Assembly: GCF_036898095.1 (NCBI RefSeq)
Contig: NC_090743.1
Location: 19,736,295-19,800,294 of the forward strand
DNA from: Palaemon carinicauda
Lineage: Eukaryota > Arthropoda > Malacostraca > Decapoda > Palaemonidae
Reading direction: 5' to 3'
Length of the DNA: 64,000 nucleotides
A program made the position numbers and the translations under genes. Of this stretch, positions 53,111 through 63,273 are shown piece by piece. Each line of letters opens with the position of its first letter. The stretch's first letter is position 1. The notes under the pieces were generated by a model. The model was given only the letters and a program-made list of their open reading frames with translations, did no database searches and was not told where the DNA came from.

Positions 53111-54393
53111 TGTTTTACCAGTTAACTACCACTTTTCGACACTTTTCACACAGTTTCCACAGGTAATTTTTCAATCTTTTGAGAGCCATGGCGGCATGTG
53201 AACCTTCAACTTCTGGTGCTGTTTCTCACTTACCATCTACTTTGACATCAATTTCTGTGAATTTTCTTCCAAGTTCTTGTGTCAATTGTTATTTAAATTA
53301 AAAATATTTTGTTTTGCATTATTTTGGTAACATCGAAAGAATAACATAGTACTGCCAAGATCACGGTGTTAATGAAAGTGACACTATTTGCCCCACCTGT
53401 GGTTCTAAGTGCCGACCTGATATTAACAAAAAAGCACTTCGGTGGGATAGCAGGCATGTTGTATTGAAAAACATGACGAAAGGGAAAAAGGTGTAGTTTT
53501 AACATATTCATTTTTAAGGGAACTTGGTTTGAAGTCTCATTTAGATATAGAATCTAATTTGTTACTTGTATATGATTATATTGGTGTTAAATTTAGTTAT
53601 CAATTTGTTGAAAAGGAATAAAGAATTTCTTATAAAACTATAAATGATTGGTGCTCATTCATTGTGTTGTTATTGTGCATTGGGTATCGAGTCGAAAATG
53701 TGCAGCTCACCTTTATCCTCCAAGCTAAGTACACAAAGGGTTTTAGGCTTTCTTATATTTAATATGGCTGTGTAAGGGAGGGGGGGGTTACAGGGGGCCG
53801 AAGTCACCCCCCCCCCCCGTTAGGTAAGGATACAGCTACTAGGTTAGGTTAGGCAAGGTGGTTTGTTTAGGTTAGCTGGTGGCCTTGTTTATTGCTAATT
53901 CTACATGTGCCATTATTCGTATTTTAAAACGGATTCTTTAATTCATTCCCCACCCAAAAACCTGGTTTCCCACTGGGGTCCCCCATGATTGGAAAGGTTA
54001 TTAAATAGAGTAAAAATACTATCCCTTCTCAAAAAAAAAAAATAAATAAATAAAAAAAAAATGGTCAGCTTTAGATAAAGCACTAAGTAATTCATCAGAA
54101 ATAAAAAAAATACCAAAATTATTAGTGGTGGAGCTATTTTAATTGAATTATCACATAGGAGTATTCAATCATCATGTCTTTCATAGTAAACTATAATAGA
54201 AAATGTATAATTGGCCTGATGGGCTTAGCTCCAGCCAAAGTGAAATTTTTTTAGAATACAGCAAAAAACCTAAACATTCACTAAACAGTAGGGCTACCAT
54301 GTATGAAATGTGTGTATTTAACATTTATATCATACAATTTACAAATGTATGAAATTCAAACCTAAAGAGTACGTTTTCTGCAACATAAATGAT
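53111..54393. other. Non-coding stretch, short repeats only
   Basis: A 35-codon frame from ATG 53189 and a CPTCGSKC-containing frame near 53385 are visible but not assignable. A G-run and C-run pair (53774-53819), a GGTTAGGTTAGG tract (about 53851) and one copy of a dispersed repeat (53947-53992) occur here. Confidence 0.45.
53774..53819. repeat. G-run and C-run hairpin
   Basis: A run of eight G followed by GGGGG and then a run of 13-14 C. The arms can pair, and the G-runs could form a quadruplex. Confidence 0.7.
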
Positions 54394-54513
54394 AAAATCT
54401 GTGCTCCTAGGCCAAATGTAACGAGATACCACTAAAATCTGTGCTCCTAGGCCAAATGTAATAAGTTACCACTAAAATCTGTGCTCCTAGGGCAAATGTA
54501 ATAAGTTATCACT
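54394..54513. repeat. Three tandem copies of a 40-bp unit
   Basis: AAAATCTGTGCTCCTAGG starts at 54394, 54434 and 54474. The copies differ at a few positions. Confidence 0.95.
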
Positions 54514-55189
54514 GATGCAAATTACATTAAACAAATAAAAGTAAGGCAAACGACTTACCTTACTGCACATCGGGGGAATTACCCACTTAACTAACTCTTT
54601 ATAAAATATGAACTCATCAATATTCGACAAGGATCATGAAGAAATGAGTATGCAACTTCTTTGTGGTGCCTCTTTCAGATCTTTCTCTTTACGAGAAAAC
54701 TGATTTATTAAGAAAAGTGTTAGAAGAAGAAAACTTTTGTTGTGTGTTGTATTAGGAATCTATCAACTTTTAAACGTATAATTGTGTTGAATAACAAATA
54801 TCAGCTATGTATTATTATTTTAGAATTCTAAGCATTCGTGTGAAGTAAGAATCCCTGGCTAATTGAATAACTGAATAAGCAGACCAAAAATGAAAAATGC
54901 ATAGAACTTGAGGCGATCAAATAACTGCAAGTGAAAAGGGCAACTTAAATATATAATATAGCCGTGAACAAGTAAGTAATAAATAAAGACGTTAGCTAGC
55001 GCATATATTTACTTGGAAATGTATTGTCTGATGCGTATTAAGCATTAGAGGTCGAGGCATAAACAATTAAATAATAAATAAAGACTGTAGTCAGTAGGCT
55101 ACAGATATTTATGGGGAAATATCTGAATCGTATTAATTAAGCATAAGAGGTTGAGTTTGGCTACTCAGATGAACAATAACGAGCAATAA
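54514..55189. other. Non-coding stretch with a possible 5' UTR exon
   Basis: No coding frame is recognised. On the minus strand a perfect donor (CAGTAAG/GTAAGT) ends a possible untranslated exon at 54559. It could be the first exon of the Tudor transcript, joined to 50225. This is speculative. Confidence 0.3.
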
Positions 55190-55785
55190 AGGACCCCAAG
55201 AGTATGTGACCCTGTGACTGGCCAGACAGTACTACATTGGATCCCTCTTTCTGGTTACGGTTAATTTTCCCTTTACCTACACATACCAAATAGTCTGGCA
55301 TATTCTTTACATATTCTCCTCTGTTCTCATACACCTGACAACACTGAGATTACCAAACAATTCTTCTTCACCCAAGGGGTTACTGCACTGTAATTGTTCA
55401 GAACTTCAATACCACTTTCCTCTTAGAAAGGGTAGAAGAGACTTTAGCTATGGTAAACAGCTGTTCTAGGAGAAGGACGCTCCAAAATCAAACCATTGTT
55501 CTCTAGTCTTGTATCATGGTCTTCCACCGTCTGGGGTTAGAATTCTCTTGCTTGAGGGCACACTATTCTGTCTTATTTCTCTTCCTCTTGTTTTGCTAAA
55601 CTCTTTATGGTTTATATAGGAGATATTTATTTGAATGTTGTTACTGTTCTTAGAATATTTTGTTTTTCCTTGTTTCCATTCCTCACTGGGCTATTTTCCC
55701 TGTTGGAGCCCCTGGGCTTATAGCATCCTGCTTTCCCAACCAGGGTTGTAGCTTAGCAAGTTATAATAATAATAATAATAATGAG
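55190..55785 (+). repeat. SINE-like element with LINE-type tail and (TAA)n
   Basis: The body matches the reverse complement of 10228-10725. The tail TTGGAGCCCCTGGGCTTATA ... AGGGTTGTAGCTTAGCAAG plus TAA units matches the ends of the Jockey-type LINE copies. No protein frame is present. This is the most complete copy of the family in the window. Confidence 0.8.
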
Positions 55786-55974
55786 GATGAAAGTATCTTT
55801 ATATCTTAGTGTTAATCTCAGAATTCTGTGTAAAGTAATTTATTGGTGTGCCAAACTTGGGAGGCATTCTCTTGTCAATTAATTCCATAGAAATAGATGA
55901 TTTTTCCATTGCATAGGCTAGTTATAATGAAAAAAAAAAAATACATTTCATTCTTTGTGAAAGCCCATAAGCAA

Positions 55975-56090
55975 AAGGGCTGCATTTGGCCATTTTTAAT
56001 CTGAATTATGAAATTTCAACATGAGGGCAGCACATCACCAATTTATCGAACAGGAACAAGCAAAGACTATATACTGAAGGAAGATAGTAA
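55975..56090 (+). repeat. Duplicated module, copy 1
   Basis: GGGCTGCATTTGGCCAT, GAGGGCAGCACATCACCAAT and CAAAGACTATATACTGAAGG recur at 57615-57765, the last one inverted there. Confidence 0.75.
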
Positions 56091-56238
56091 GGCTCAAAAT
56101 ATGAATGTTAATACATTAGTTGGCAACTTCAAAAGTGAACACAATAGTTTGACAGCTCAGTGTTCAGATGGCGTTGTAGGTACGTCTCATGTCGTCTGTT
56201 TGTTTATATTTAGAATTTGACAGTTGACACATGAAATC

Positions 56239-56346
56239 ATGGCGCCAACAGTGAATAAGTCACACAAGTGTGTTGTTTGCAATAAACGAAAAGAAACCGA
56301 TCCCCATTTGGTGTTTCTCAGGTTCCTTAAGGACAAAGAAAGATGA
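56239..56346 (+). CDS. Possible THAP-like zinc-finger mini-frame
   Basis: 35 codons from ATG 56239 to TGA 56344-56346. The peptide has HKCVVCNKRKETDPHLVFLR followed by FLKDKER. The C-x2-C start and the F-x-R-F-x-K-D stretch are like the first third of THAP domains, DNA-binding modules shared by host factors and P-element-type transposases. The later Cys and His are not in frame. It could be a truncated transposon or gene fragment. Confidence 0.3.
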   Translation: MAPTVNKSHKCVVCNKRKETDPHLVFLRFLKDKER

Positions 56347-57614
56347 GTACTAACAGTAGGTTATGATACATGAAATATGTGCCACTAACGAGTAAGTCCC
56401 ACTGATATTGGATACAAGATTAAGGCAAAGCATTCGCAGTAGTCCTACATTTCTTTTTGTTTCAGACTTTTTTTTTTTGGTCACAAAGCTGTTAGAATAA
56501 TATATTTCTCAGGAGCTGACATATTTGGCGTTAGGAACATGTTTAGTGGTGTGTATTATATTTAACTTTCATTTAACATGAAAATTTCACCATGTTTGCG
56601 CACCTGAGTAGCATTACAGGAGTATATTGCTTCAACAAATTATTTTGTTAGAATGTTCTTTGTTTGCATACTTGCTTTGTCTCATGTTTGCACCATGTAT
56701 TTAATTCTTTGAGAAAACCCTTATTTTAGTATTATGTTTTCTCATATTTGTAATTATATTGAAGTTTATTTGCATGTAATTCATGGTGTAATTTTGATTT
56801 GTTTGTATGTTATTTTTTTTTTACAGTTTTTATAAGTGCAATACTATTTACTGAGTTATTTATTTCTAATTTATGTCAAATTTATTAAATTTCATTTGCA
56901 TGTGATTTATCTTGCATTTTTGGTTGGCTGTATGCTATCTTATTTCTATTTCCAACCTCCTTTTGATTAGGTTTATGTGTGCTAATTTTATTCCTTCTGT
57001 TTGTATATTTATACATTTATTAGTTTATATTACTAAAGAGTATACATGAGTGCATAATGCATTTCCGTTTCAATAAAGAAAATACAATTGTGTTTTATAT
57101 ACACCTAATATCTCCATTCTACAGTGGCCTACAAACTGCAATTAAATGAATGCCTACACATATGCACTTGTGACTAAGTTTAACAAATCAGATATACAGT
57201 AGGTTTCACTTTAATCGAACGTTATATTGTATAGAACATTTAAAATGATTGAAATATACAATTCTTAAATTTGCAAGAAAATTAACTAAATGATAAGCTA
57301 TTAAGTTTCTGAAAAATTTACTGAGAAACACAAGAACGTGTATTCTTAAATCTGTATGTGTACCAATTTGTAAATTTGAAATTTAGTTATCTAAAATTTA
57401 AGAATGTCATAAATATAAGAATAAAATATACCAACGTAGTAATGCAATTTATGAACAAATATGTCGCAAAATTTACAATCGAATTCCATCCTATATTCCC
57501 GTAAGCATTATCGCTCTGAATGGTTAACCGTTCGCTCAATAGATGGAGCCATTCGTTTTGCATAGGAGTATCTGGCATTTGTTATTCGCACACTTATTTG
57601 AGTAATATTAAGTT

Positions 57615-57765
57615 CAGCCTTCCTATCTTCCTTCAGTATATAGTCTTTGGGGCTGCATTTGCCCATGATAAGCCTGTTGTGAATCAGTTAATATGAAACT
57701 TCAACTGTAACATTGAGGGCAGCACATCACCAATTTATCAAACAGGAACAAGAGTATCAAATTAT
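57615..57765. repeat. Duplicated module, copy 2 (rearranged)
   Basis: The left part (57615-57652) is the inverted copy of 56050-56090. The right part (57653-57765) is a direct copy of 55975-56050. The two pieces abut at TAGTCTTTGGGGCTGCATTT. Confidence 0.7.
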
Positions 57766-58590
57766 CAAAACGCAGGTAATTCTTCCTTTTGTTTTGGTGT
57801 CCCTAAACACTTTCTTTCATGTTAGTATGGAACCGTCATGATTTTATGCATGGTGAAACTCGGAAAGCTTAGTTGTAGGAATTTCAAGTAAGACTACAGG
57901 ATATTTATCTTTAATTTTCCCCGAGGACAATCTGTCAATCTTTTTGTTGAATACTTTGATATGTAGTTTACTTATTGATTTGTAGTTTGTCTGCTTATCT
58001 GTTAGGTCTAATGTGACATATTTTGGTGAATCTTGAAATTGTGGTGGCCTATTGCAAACGTTCCTGACTGGCATTCTGCTGGTGCTGGACGGAGATAGTC
58101 CTGCACAAGCTCGATGGTTTCTTGTGTCTGCAACTTCACCATCCTTGTGAGCTAAATATTGGGTGTTTGGGGGAGCCTATAGATCTACTTGCTGGGCATA
58201 GGGGTGGCATGGACGCTGTTCATAATATTATATAGTCAGTTTCGGGGGCATTGTCCTGCTAAGGCATTGTCAATGTCCTTTAATGCTGCCATTCATGAGT
58301 AATCTTTAAACACGTTATAGAAAATAAGACTTATTTTGTGGTCTTTTGAACCTTTTCGCTAGGTGTCATCTGTTGTGTTTGAAGCCAAAAGTATACATAC
58401 CATGTATCAGTCTAATTATATGATGTGCAAAGGGTAAAATTATAGAATAACACAGAACTATGTTTCCAATAGGAAAAAAAAGGTAATTTTTTATTGTATT
58501 ACAGGGTGAGATTTCGAACAGAAAATATATGTTTTCCTATAGTAAATAACGTGATTTAACCGAATTTACTGTTCATTTCAATCGGAAACA

Positions 58591-59998
58591 AACAGATCAA
58601 CCAATTCGGCTAACTTTAAGTTGTACGGTGTCACTTCTCTTACGAATGTACTGCGAACGATAACATTTTCGCCGTTACCAATAATACAGTGTTACCAACG
58701 TTGATGTATGGTACACAGTTACCAACGGCACTCTGACATTACTAACGATAGCAATGATAGATATTTCCATACGAATTTTAAATAATTTCTCCATATAAGT
58801 TTTACCCAATATATAAAAAGTACAAAAAGGGCACAGAACCTAACAAACCCACCTAACCTAGCCTTGTAGTATGACAGGTCACAAAATAACATTTGATCTA
58901 CATCGGACGTTGGCAGCACTGGTTACTGTATTTTTTCATGACACAATCTTTGCAACGGCGCCTCCAAAGTTTATTCAGATATACTGTTTTGTATTTTCCT
59001 CCGGTTATTATAATTTCAAGAAGGTAATGAATAGAGAAGAAAAGGCTTGTTTTACGTTTATATATCGATTCCCCAGTATGTTTTCCCCACCCAAAACCCC
59101 GAGTTCCCACTGGGGGTCCCCCATTATCGGAGGATATAGATGTATATATATTTCTGAAACTATTCATTTGTGACAGGAACGAGTGTCATTTCCGAAGAGC
59201 GTAATTTTTTCTATAAGAAAAAGTAGTTGTTTTGCTAGGTTACATCGCCCTGTAATACACTATTATGAAACAAAAAAAAACAACCCTTCCAACAGTAAAT
59301 ATTGTGCCTTAAACAAATTTGACCTGTATTTCTTCCGCAAATAAACTTCTCCCCCCCCCTTCATCCCGGACATAGCTGGGAACCTGGGACTTTTGGGTGG
59401 GTGAAAACAGGAGAAAATGGGATTATTAACACTTTCAAGATTTTTAAAAGGTCACAGAACCTAATATAACTCGCCAGGTCACAAACCTAACCAAGAGCTT
59501 TGACCCCCTTCCTAGGTCACAGACTTAGCCCAGGGTCAAGCCCCCTAGACTCCCCCTTCTCAGGTCACAGACTAAAAGTAAATCGTGTATAATTCCGGAC
59601 CTCATGGTTTTTTTGCAATCTTCACAGTTGAGTTACGATTAAAAGTTTGTTGGTCTTTCCTAGATGATAATTCTAAAGCGCATTTAGAGACACTAGCAAA
59701 CACGACGGTATACTTGTTGATTGTAAAATTTGAAAAAAAGGGGGAAATAAATATATCATGGGAATAGGGTGCTAATATTTTGAATAATTTTTTTGTGGAT
59801 TTATGCATTCTAGAGAATAATGTGTAGAGCAGAAAACGTTAGTTTTACCTTTGCATATCGATTCGCCAGTAAATTTTTCTCACCCAAAACTCTGGTTTCC
59901 ACTAGGTTGTCCCCATAACAGTAAGACATATTAGGATATATCTCATTAACTATGTATTTGCGACGGAAAGTAAAGGTAATTTTCAAAGAAATAGTTTG
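58591..59998. other. Non-coding stretch with dispersed repeat copies
   Basis: No gene is recognised. Two copies of a dispersed repeat (59050-59140 and 59840-59925) share ATATCGATTC, CACCCAAAAC and a following TTTCCACTRGGKTGTCCCC-like block. A third copy is at 53947-53992. Confidence 0.5.
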
Positions 59999-60486
59999 GT
60001 GCTACTATAGTGTGATCCCTACCATCAGGATTCTACTATGGTGTGATTCCTACCCCATTTTCTGGGTATGAGGTGATTCCTACCAAAAGAGGATAGTTAA
60101 AACATACTTCCTGACACTATTTTAATCTACTCTATTCTATAAAACATGCTGAAAAATCCATAAAACACACTTTAAAATATCAGAATTAACTTTGGGCATC
60201 AATATTGAAAAATTGAAACCCTGATTTAGTAACAAAAATTAACTAACAAAAACTTGTTTAATGTCAGTTAAGATTGCTGCGAAGTGGTCTTGATCTCCTT
60301 TCAAAACATGCCAGCAGTGTTCATCCAAGTGCCCCTGGAGTACCTAACCTAACCAAACCTAACCTAACATTATTTGGTTGTTTGCTTGTTTAGGTGGTTT
60401 GGTAGGAATCACTCTGTAGTAGATTCGAATCCCCATATTGAGGTAGGAACAGAAAATGAGGGTAGGAATCACGCTATAGTAGCGTC
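59999..60486. mobile_element. MITE-like element with terminal inverted repeats
   Basis: The left end CTACTATAGTGTGATCCCTA and the right end TAGGAATCACGCTATAGTAG are inverted copies. A second inner pair (GAGGTGATTCCTACCAAA at about 60070 and TTTGGTAGGAATCAC at about 60400) supports it. There is no coding capacity. It contains a CCTAA-type tract at 60341-60367. It fits a non-autonomous DNA transposon of about 490 bp. Confidence 0.6.
60341..60367. repeat. Short CCTAA (telomere-like) tract
   Basis: ACCTAACCTAACCAAACCTA followed by ACCTAACA. TTAGG is the usual arthropod telomere unit. The tract is interstitial and very short. Confidence 0.7.
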
Positions 60487-61397
60487 AATAGTTTTTTCAT
60501 ATAAACCCCATTCGTTTGTAAGTAAAGTTTTTCTGTTTTTCTATAATATCTTAAAGTAACATATTACGTTTCCATCAGTCATCATAAAACAGCCATTCAT
60601 CGTAATTAAAAAAAGTTACAGAAATCAAAATATTGTTGTAATGATAGAGGACTGGTGAAAGCATGGAGAACAAGTTTTTTTAATACCATTCCATATGGAT
60701 TCATTTGTAGATGTTTCCTTTGTACTGGAAAGGCTTTCTTAATTAATTGAGTGTATTCATTCTTATGTTGATATGCCAAATTAACGCTAATTATTTATTG
60801 TTTGTTCCGTAATTGGAATACACACCTACGCTATTTATTTAGGGGTATTACTTTTTGCGAAGCTGAAATGACAAGGCATTAAAATTTAGCGAGGGTTAAC
60901 TACCCATACCGCTAGTTAGTGGGGGTAGGGGGGTAGCTTGCTACCGCTTCCACTCACACACCGGTGATTTAGCTCGCTTTACTTTTGGCTCGGATGGAGA
61001 CCGTATCCGGTCTTCCTCCTCGCCTATTTTGGACTGCCATTAATTTTTGTCTTTTAACTTAATTTTTCTATAGTATATTTGTTCCGTAACTGGAATACAA
61101 ACCACGCTATTTAATAGGGGTATTACTTTCGTTGTAGCTGAAATGACGAGCCATTAATTTTTAACGAGGGTTTACTACCCACACCGCTAGTTAGCGGGGG
61201 TAGGGGAGGGTAGCTTGCTACCCCTGCCCCCCCCCCCCACACACACACACACATGTGCTTGAGCTCACTTTGCTCTCGGCTCGGATGGTGATCGGACGTG
61301 TCCGCTCTCATACTCGCCGTCATATTTGCAGCCATTTTATTGCTTTTGTTCTTTTCTTTTTCTAGTTTCTGTATATGTGAAGTTGGCCTCTGCAATC

Positions 61398-63040
61398 ATG
61401 CGCACCTGCCCTGGGTTTCCCGACTGCCCCTGTGGAACATTCATGTCAGCGGTCGAGACTGATCCTCAAGCCCTTTGTCTTTCTTGTTAGGGGCCAACGG
61501 TGTGATAGTACCAACAAGTGTAGTGAGTGTAGGGAATGGTCTGCCTCCCAGTGGGAGAGGTTTTCGCGACGACGGAAGAAGTCCAAACGGGATATTTCTC
61601 CTTTGAAAGTTGCTTCGAAAGGAGAAAAAACCCAAGGCCTCTTCTTCCGTTGCCCAAATCTCCTCCGAAGCTCCCACTCGGTCGGTCTCTTTTGAGAGAC
61701 CGTCGAGTGGTAGCGTAGACCGATTTATTGTTAATCAACCTCAGGTCTCGAGAGATGACGTTGCTTCCCCTAGCGAAGCAGCTCCACCTCTCCCCTCGGG
61801 GGAGGATGTCACTAACCTTCTTATTTCAGCTTTGGTCCTCCTTGGGCCTTACGGGTTCGCCCTCCAAGGAGGTTTTGCTTAACTACATCCGATTGGGTGC
61901 TGCTGTATTGGGTGCTGCTGTCAAGCCATCGTCGTCACTGTCAGAGGTTTATCCTCTGTCTCTTGTCGACGTTATGGTGTCAGAGGTATCCAATGCGGTC
62001 TCATCCATCTCCTCTTCCACTCCAAACTCTACGGTAGCTGACGGCTTAGTTTCTCCCGTTCCTGATCAACCTACGAGGGGGAAACTAAGTCCATTGTCAG
62101 TCTCTCCTGTTAGTGTTTCTGCCCCCTCGGGGGAGTTCACTTACAGAGACTCCTCTTCAGAGATTGCAGGTCAGCTTCCTGATCCAACTGCCCCCAGAGA
62201 GGCCTTCCTTCACCTGCAGTAAGGAGGCGCCTCTTTGGTTCAAAATCTTCGATGCAGTCCCCCGCAGAGGAGCCTCTAGACCAATCATCCGTCACTGCAC
62301 CTGCATTGGTCCTGGACCTCTCTGCAGATCGTTCGCGATCTCCTTCGGTGGACGGTTTAAAGGACACGTCGACCTTGCACCCGACAGACCTGCCGTCGCC
62401 GTTCCTGCATGGGCCTAATAAGGCTCCATCCAAACGTGCTATTGCGCACCAACCAGATACGCGCTACGCGCCCGCAAAACCTGACAAGCGCTCATTAGTA
62501 GCTCGTCAGGCCCCATCTCTACGCGCTGACATTCATCCTAACCCTAACACAGGGCATCAAGAGCGTACGCGTCAACACGCGCATACGCTCCAACAAGAGC
62601 ATAGTCCCATCACGCGCCATGCTCGCCCTCATGCGCACATGCGTCCACAATCTCCTGCGCGCCAGGTCTTGCCTGCATGCCTTGCGCACACTGCGCCCAC
62701 GCGCCCTGCGCTTACGCGCCAACAGTCTCCTACTCACCCGCGCCCAGCGCTCACCTGCGTGCAAACTTCCTGCACGCCATCAGTCTCCTGTGCAATGGCG
62801 GTTTCTTGCACGCCAGCGCTCCCCTATGCGCCAGCACTCTCCTGCACGTGCGCATACGCACGCACCCAACATCTCACTCTCATGCGCGCCATGCTGCGCA
62901 CCATCCTACGCGCCAGTTAAAACCTGCGCGCCAACTTTCCACTGATAGCAGGACTTCTGGGAAGTCCCCCATGCTGCCTTCTCCTGCGCACCAACCCTTA
63001 CCAACGCGCCAGTGCTCACCTGAACGTCAGCCTTCTCCCG
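61398..63040 (+). pseudogene. DIRS family-2 Gag relic (element G)
   Basis: From ATG 61398 it reads MRTCPGFPDCPCGTFM, the Cys/His cluster (with a TAG after CLSC), then SECREWSASQWERFSRRRKK. Later frames show FQLWSSLGLTGSPSKEVLL (61830-61885), SLVDVMVSEVSNAVSS (61960-62010), and a long frame 62252-62920 with LVLDLSADRSRSPSVDGL and then Arg/Gln/Ser/Pro-rich repeats such as RPQSPARQ. Frames change several times, so it is not functional. Confidence 0.7.
62620..62930 (+). repeat. GC-rich repeat coding RQxSPA-type units (element G)
   Basis: Variants of GCGCGCCAGCGCTC with imperfect period, similar to 9640-10200 in D2. Confidence 0.7.
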
Positions 63041-63269
63041 CTGAGATAGTTTGTATACTTAACTGTCTAACTATTGTTATTCTCCGAAGTAATATTCATA
63101 TAACTGTTAAGCTAATTATTGCTGTAATAGTTCTTAACTGCTATTGCTGTTAACTATCATAATCATTGTTTACTTCCTGTATATACTATTCTCAGTATTC
63201 AGTACTGAACTGTGTCTTGCACCGTGAGTTTTGAATAATAAATACTGAAAGGAACCGCTGTGTTTGTCA
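63041..63269 (+). mobile_element. Probable long terminal repeat of an LTR retrotransposon
   Basis: The stretch starts at about TGAGATAG and ends at TGTTTGTCA, with an AATAAA at about 63236 near its end. Nine bases later comes TGGTGGCAGC (63279-63288), which is complementary to the 3' end of a tRNA-Leu and fits a primer binding site. The left boundary is uncertain by tens of bases because the second LTR is outside the window. Confidence 0.5.
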
Positions 63270-63273
63270 AACC

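Larger units (their letters stand above)
55786..58590. other. AT-rich stretch, a duplicated module and small frames
   Basis: It contains the duplicated segments at 55975-56090 and 57615-57765 and the THAP-like frame, listed separately. A 76-codon minus frame at 57844-58074 (MPVRNVCNRPPQFQDSPKYV) has ordinary amino-acid composition but no motif I recognise. The following 58080-58200 looks like a dispersed repeat. Confidence 0.4.
60800..63040 (+). mobile_element. Element G: DIRS family-2 5' part with doubled left end
   Basis: The family-2 left terminus occurs twice in a row (about 60800-61077 and 61078-61330), followed by the Gag relic with Cys/His cluster and the RQxSPA-coding repeat region. 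It stops at about 63040 where a probable LTR starts. The doubled end suggests one family-2 copy inserted into the terminus of another. Confidence 0.75.

Noticed and set aside
53189..53500. Short frames with MAACEPSTS and CPTCGSKC
   Set aside because: Too short and unsupported. The stretch may be part of an old repeat.
57844..58074. 76-codon minus-strand frame as a gene
   Set aside because: Composition is protein-like, but there is no motif, homologous copy or splice context to support it.
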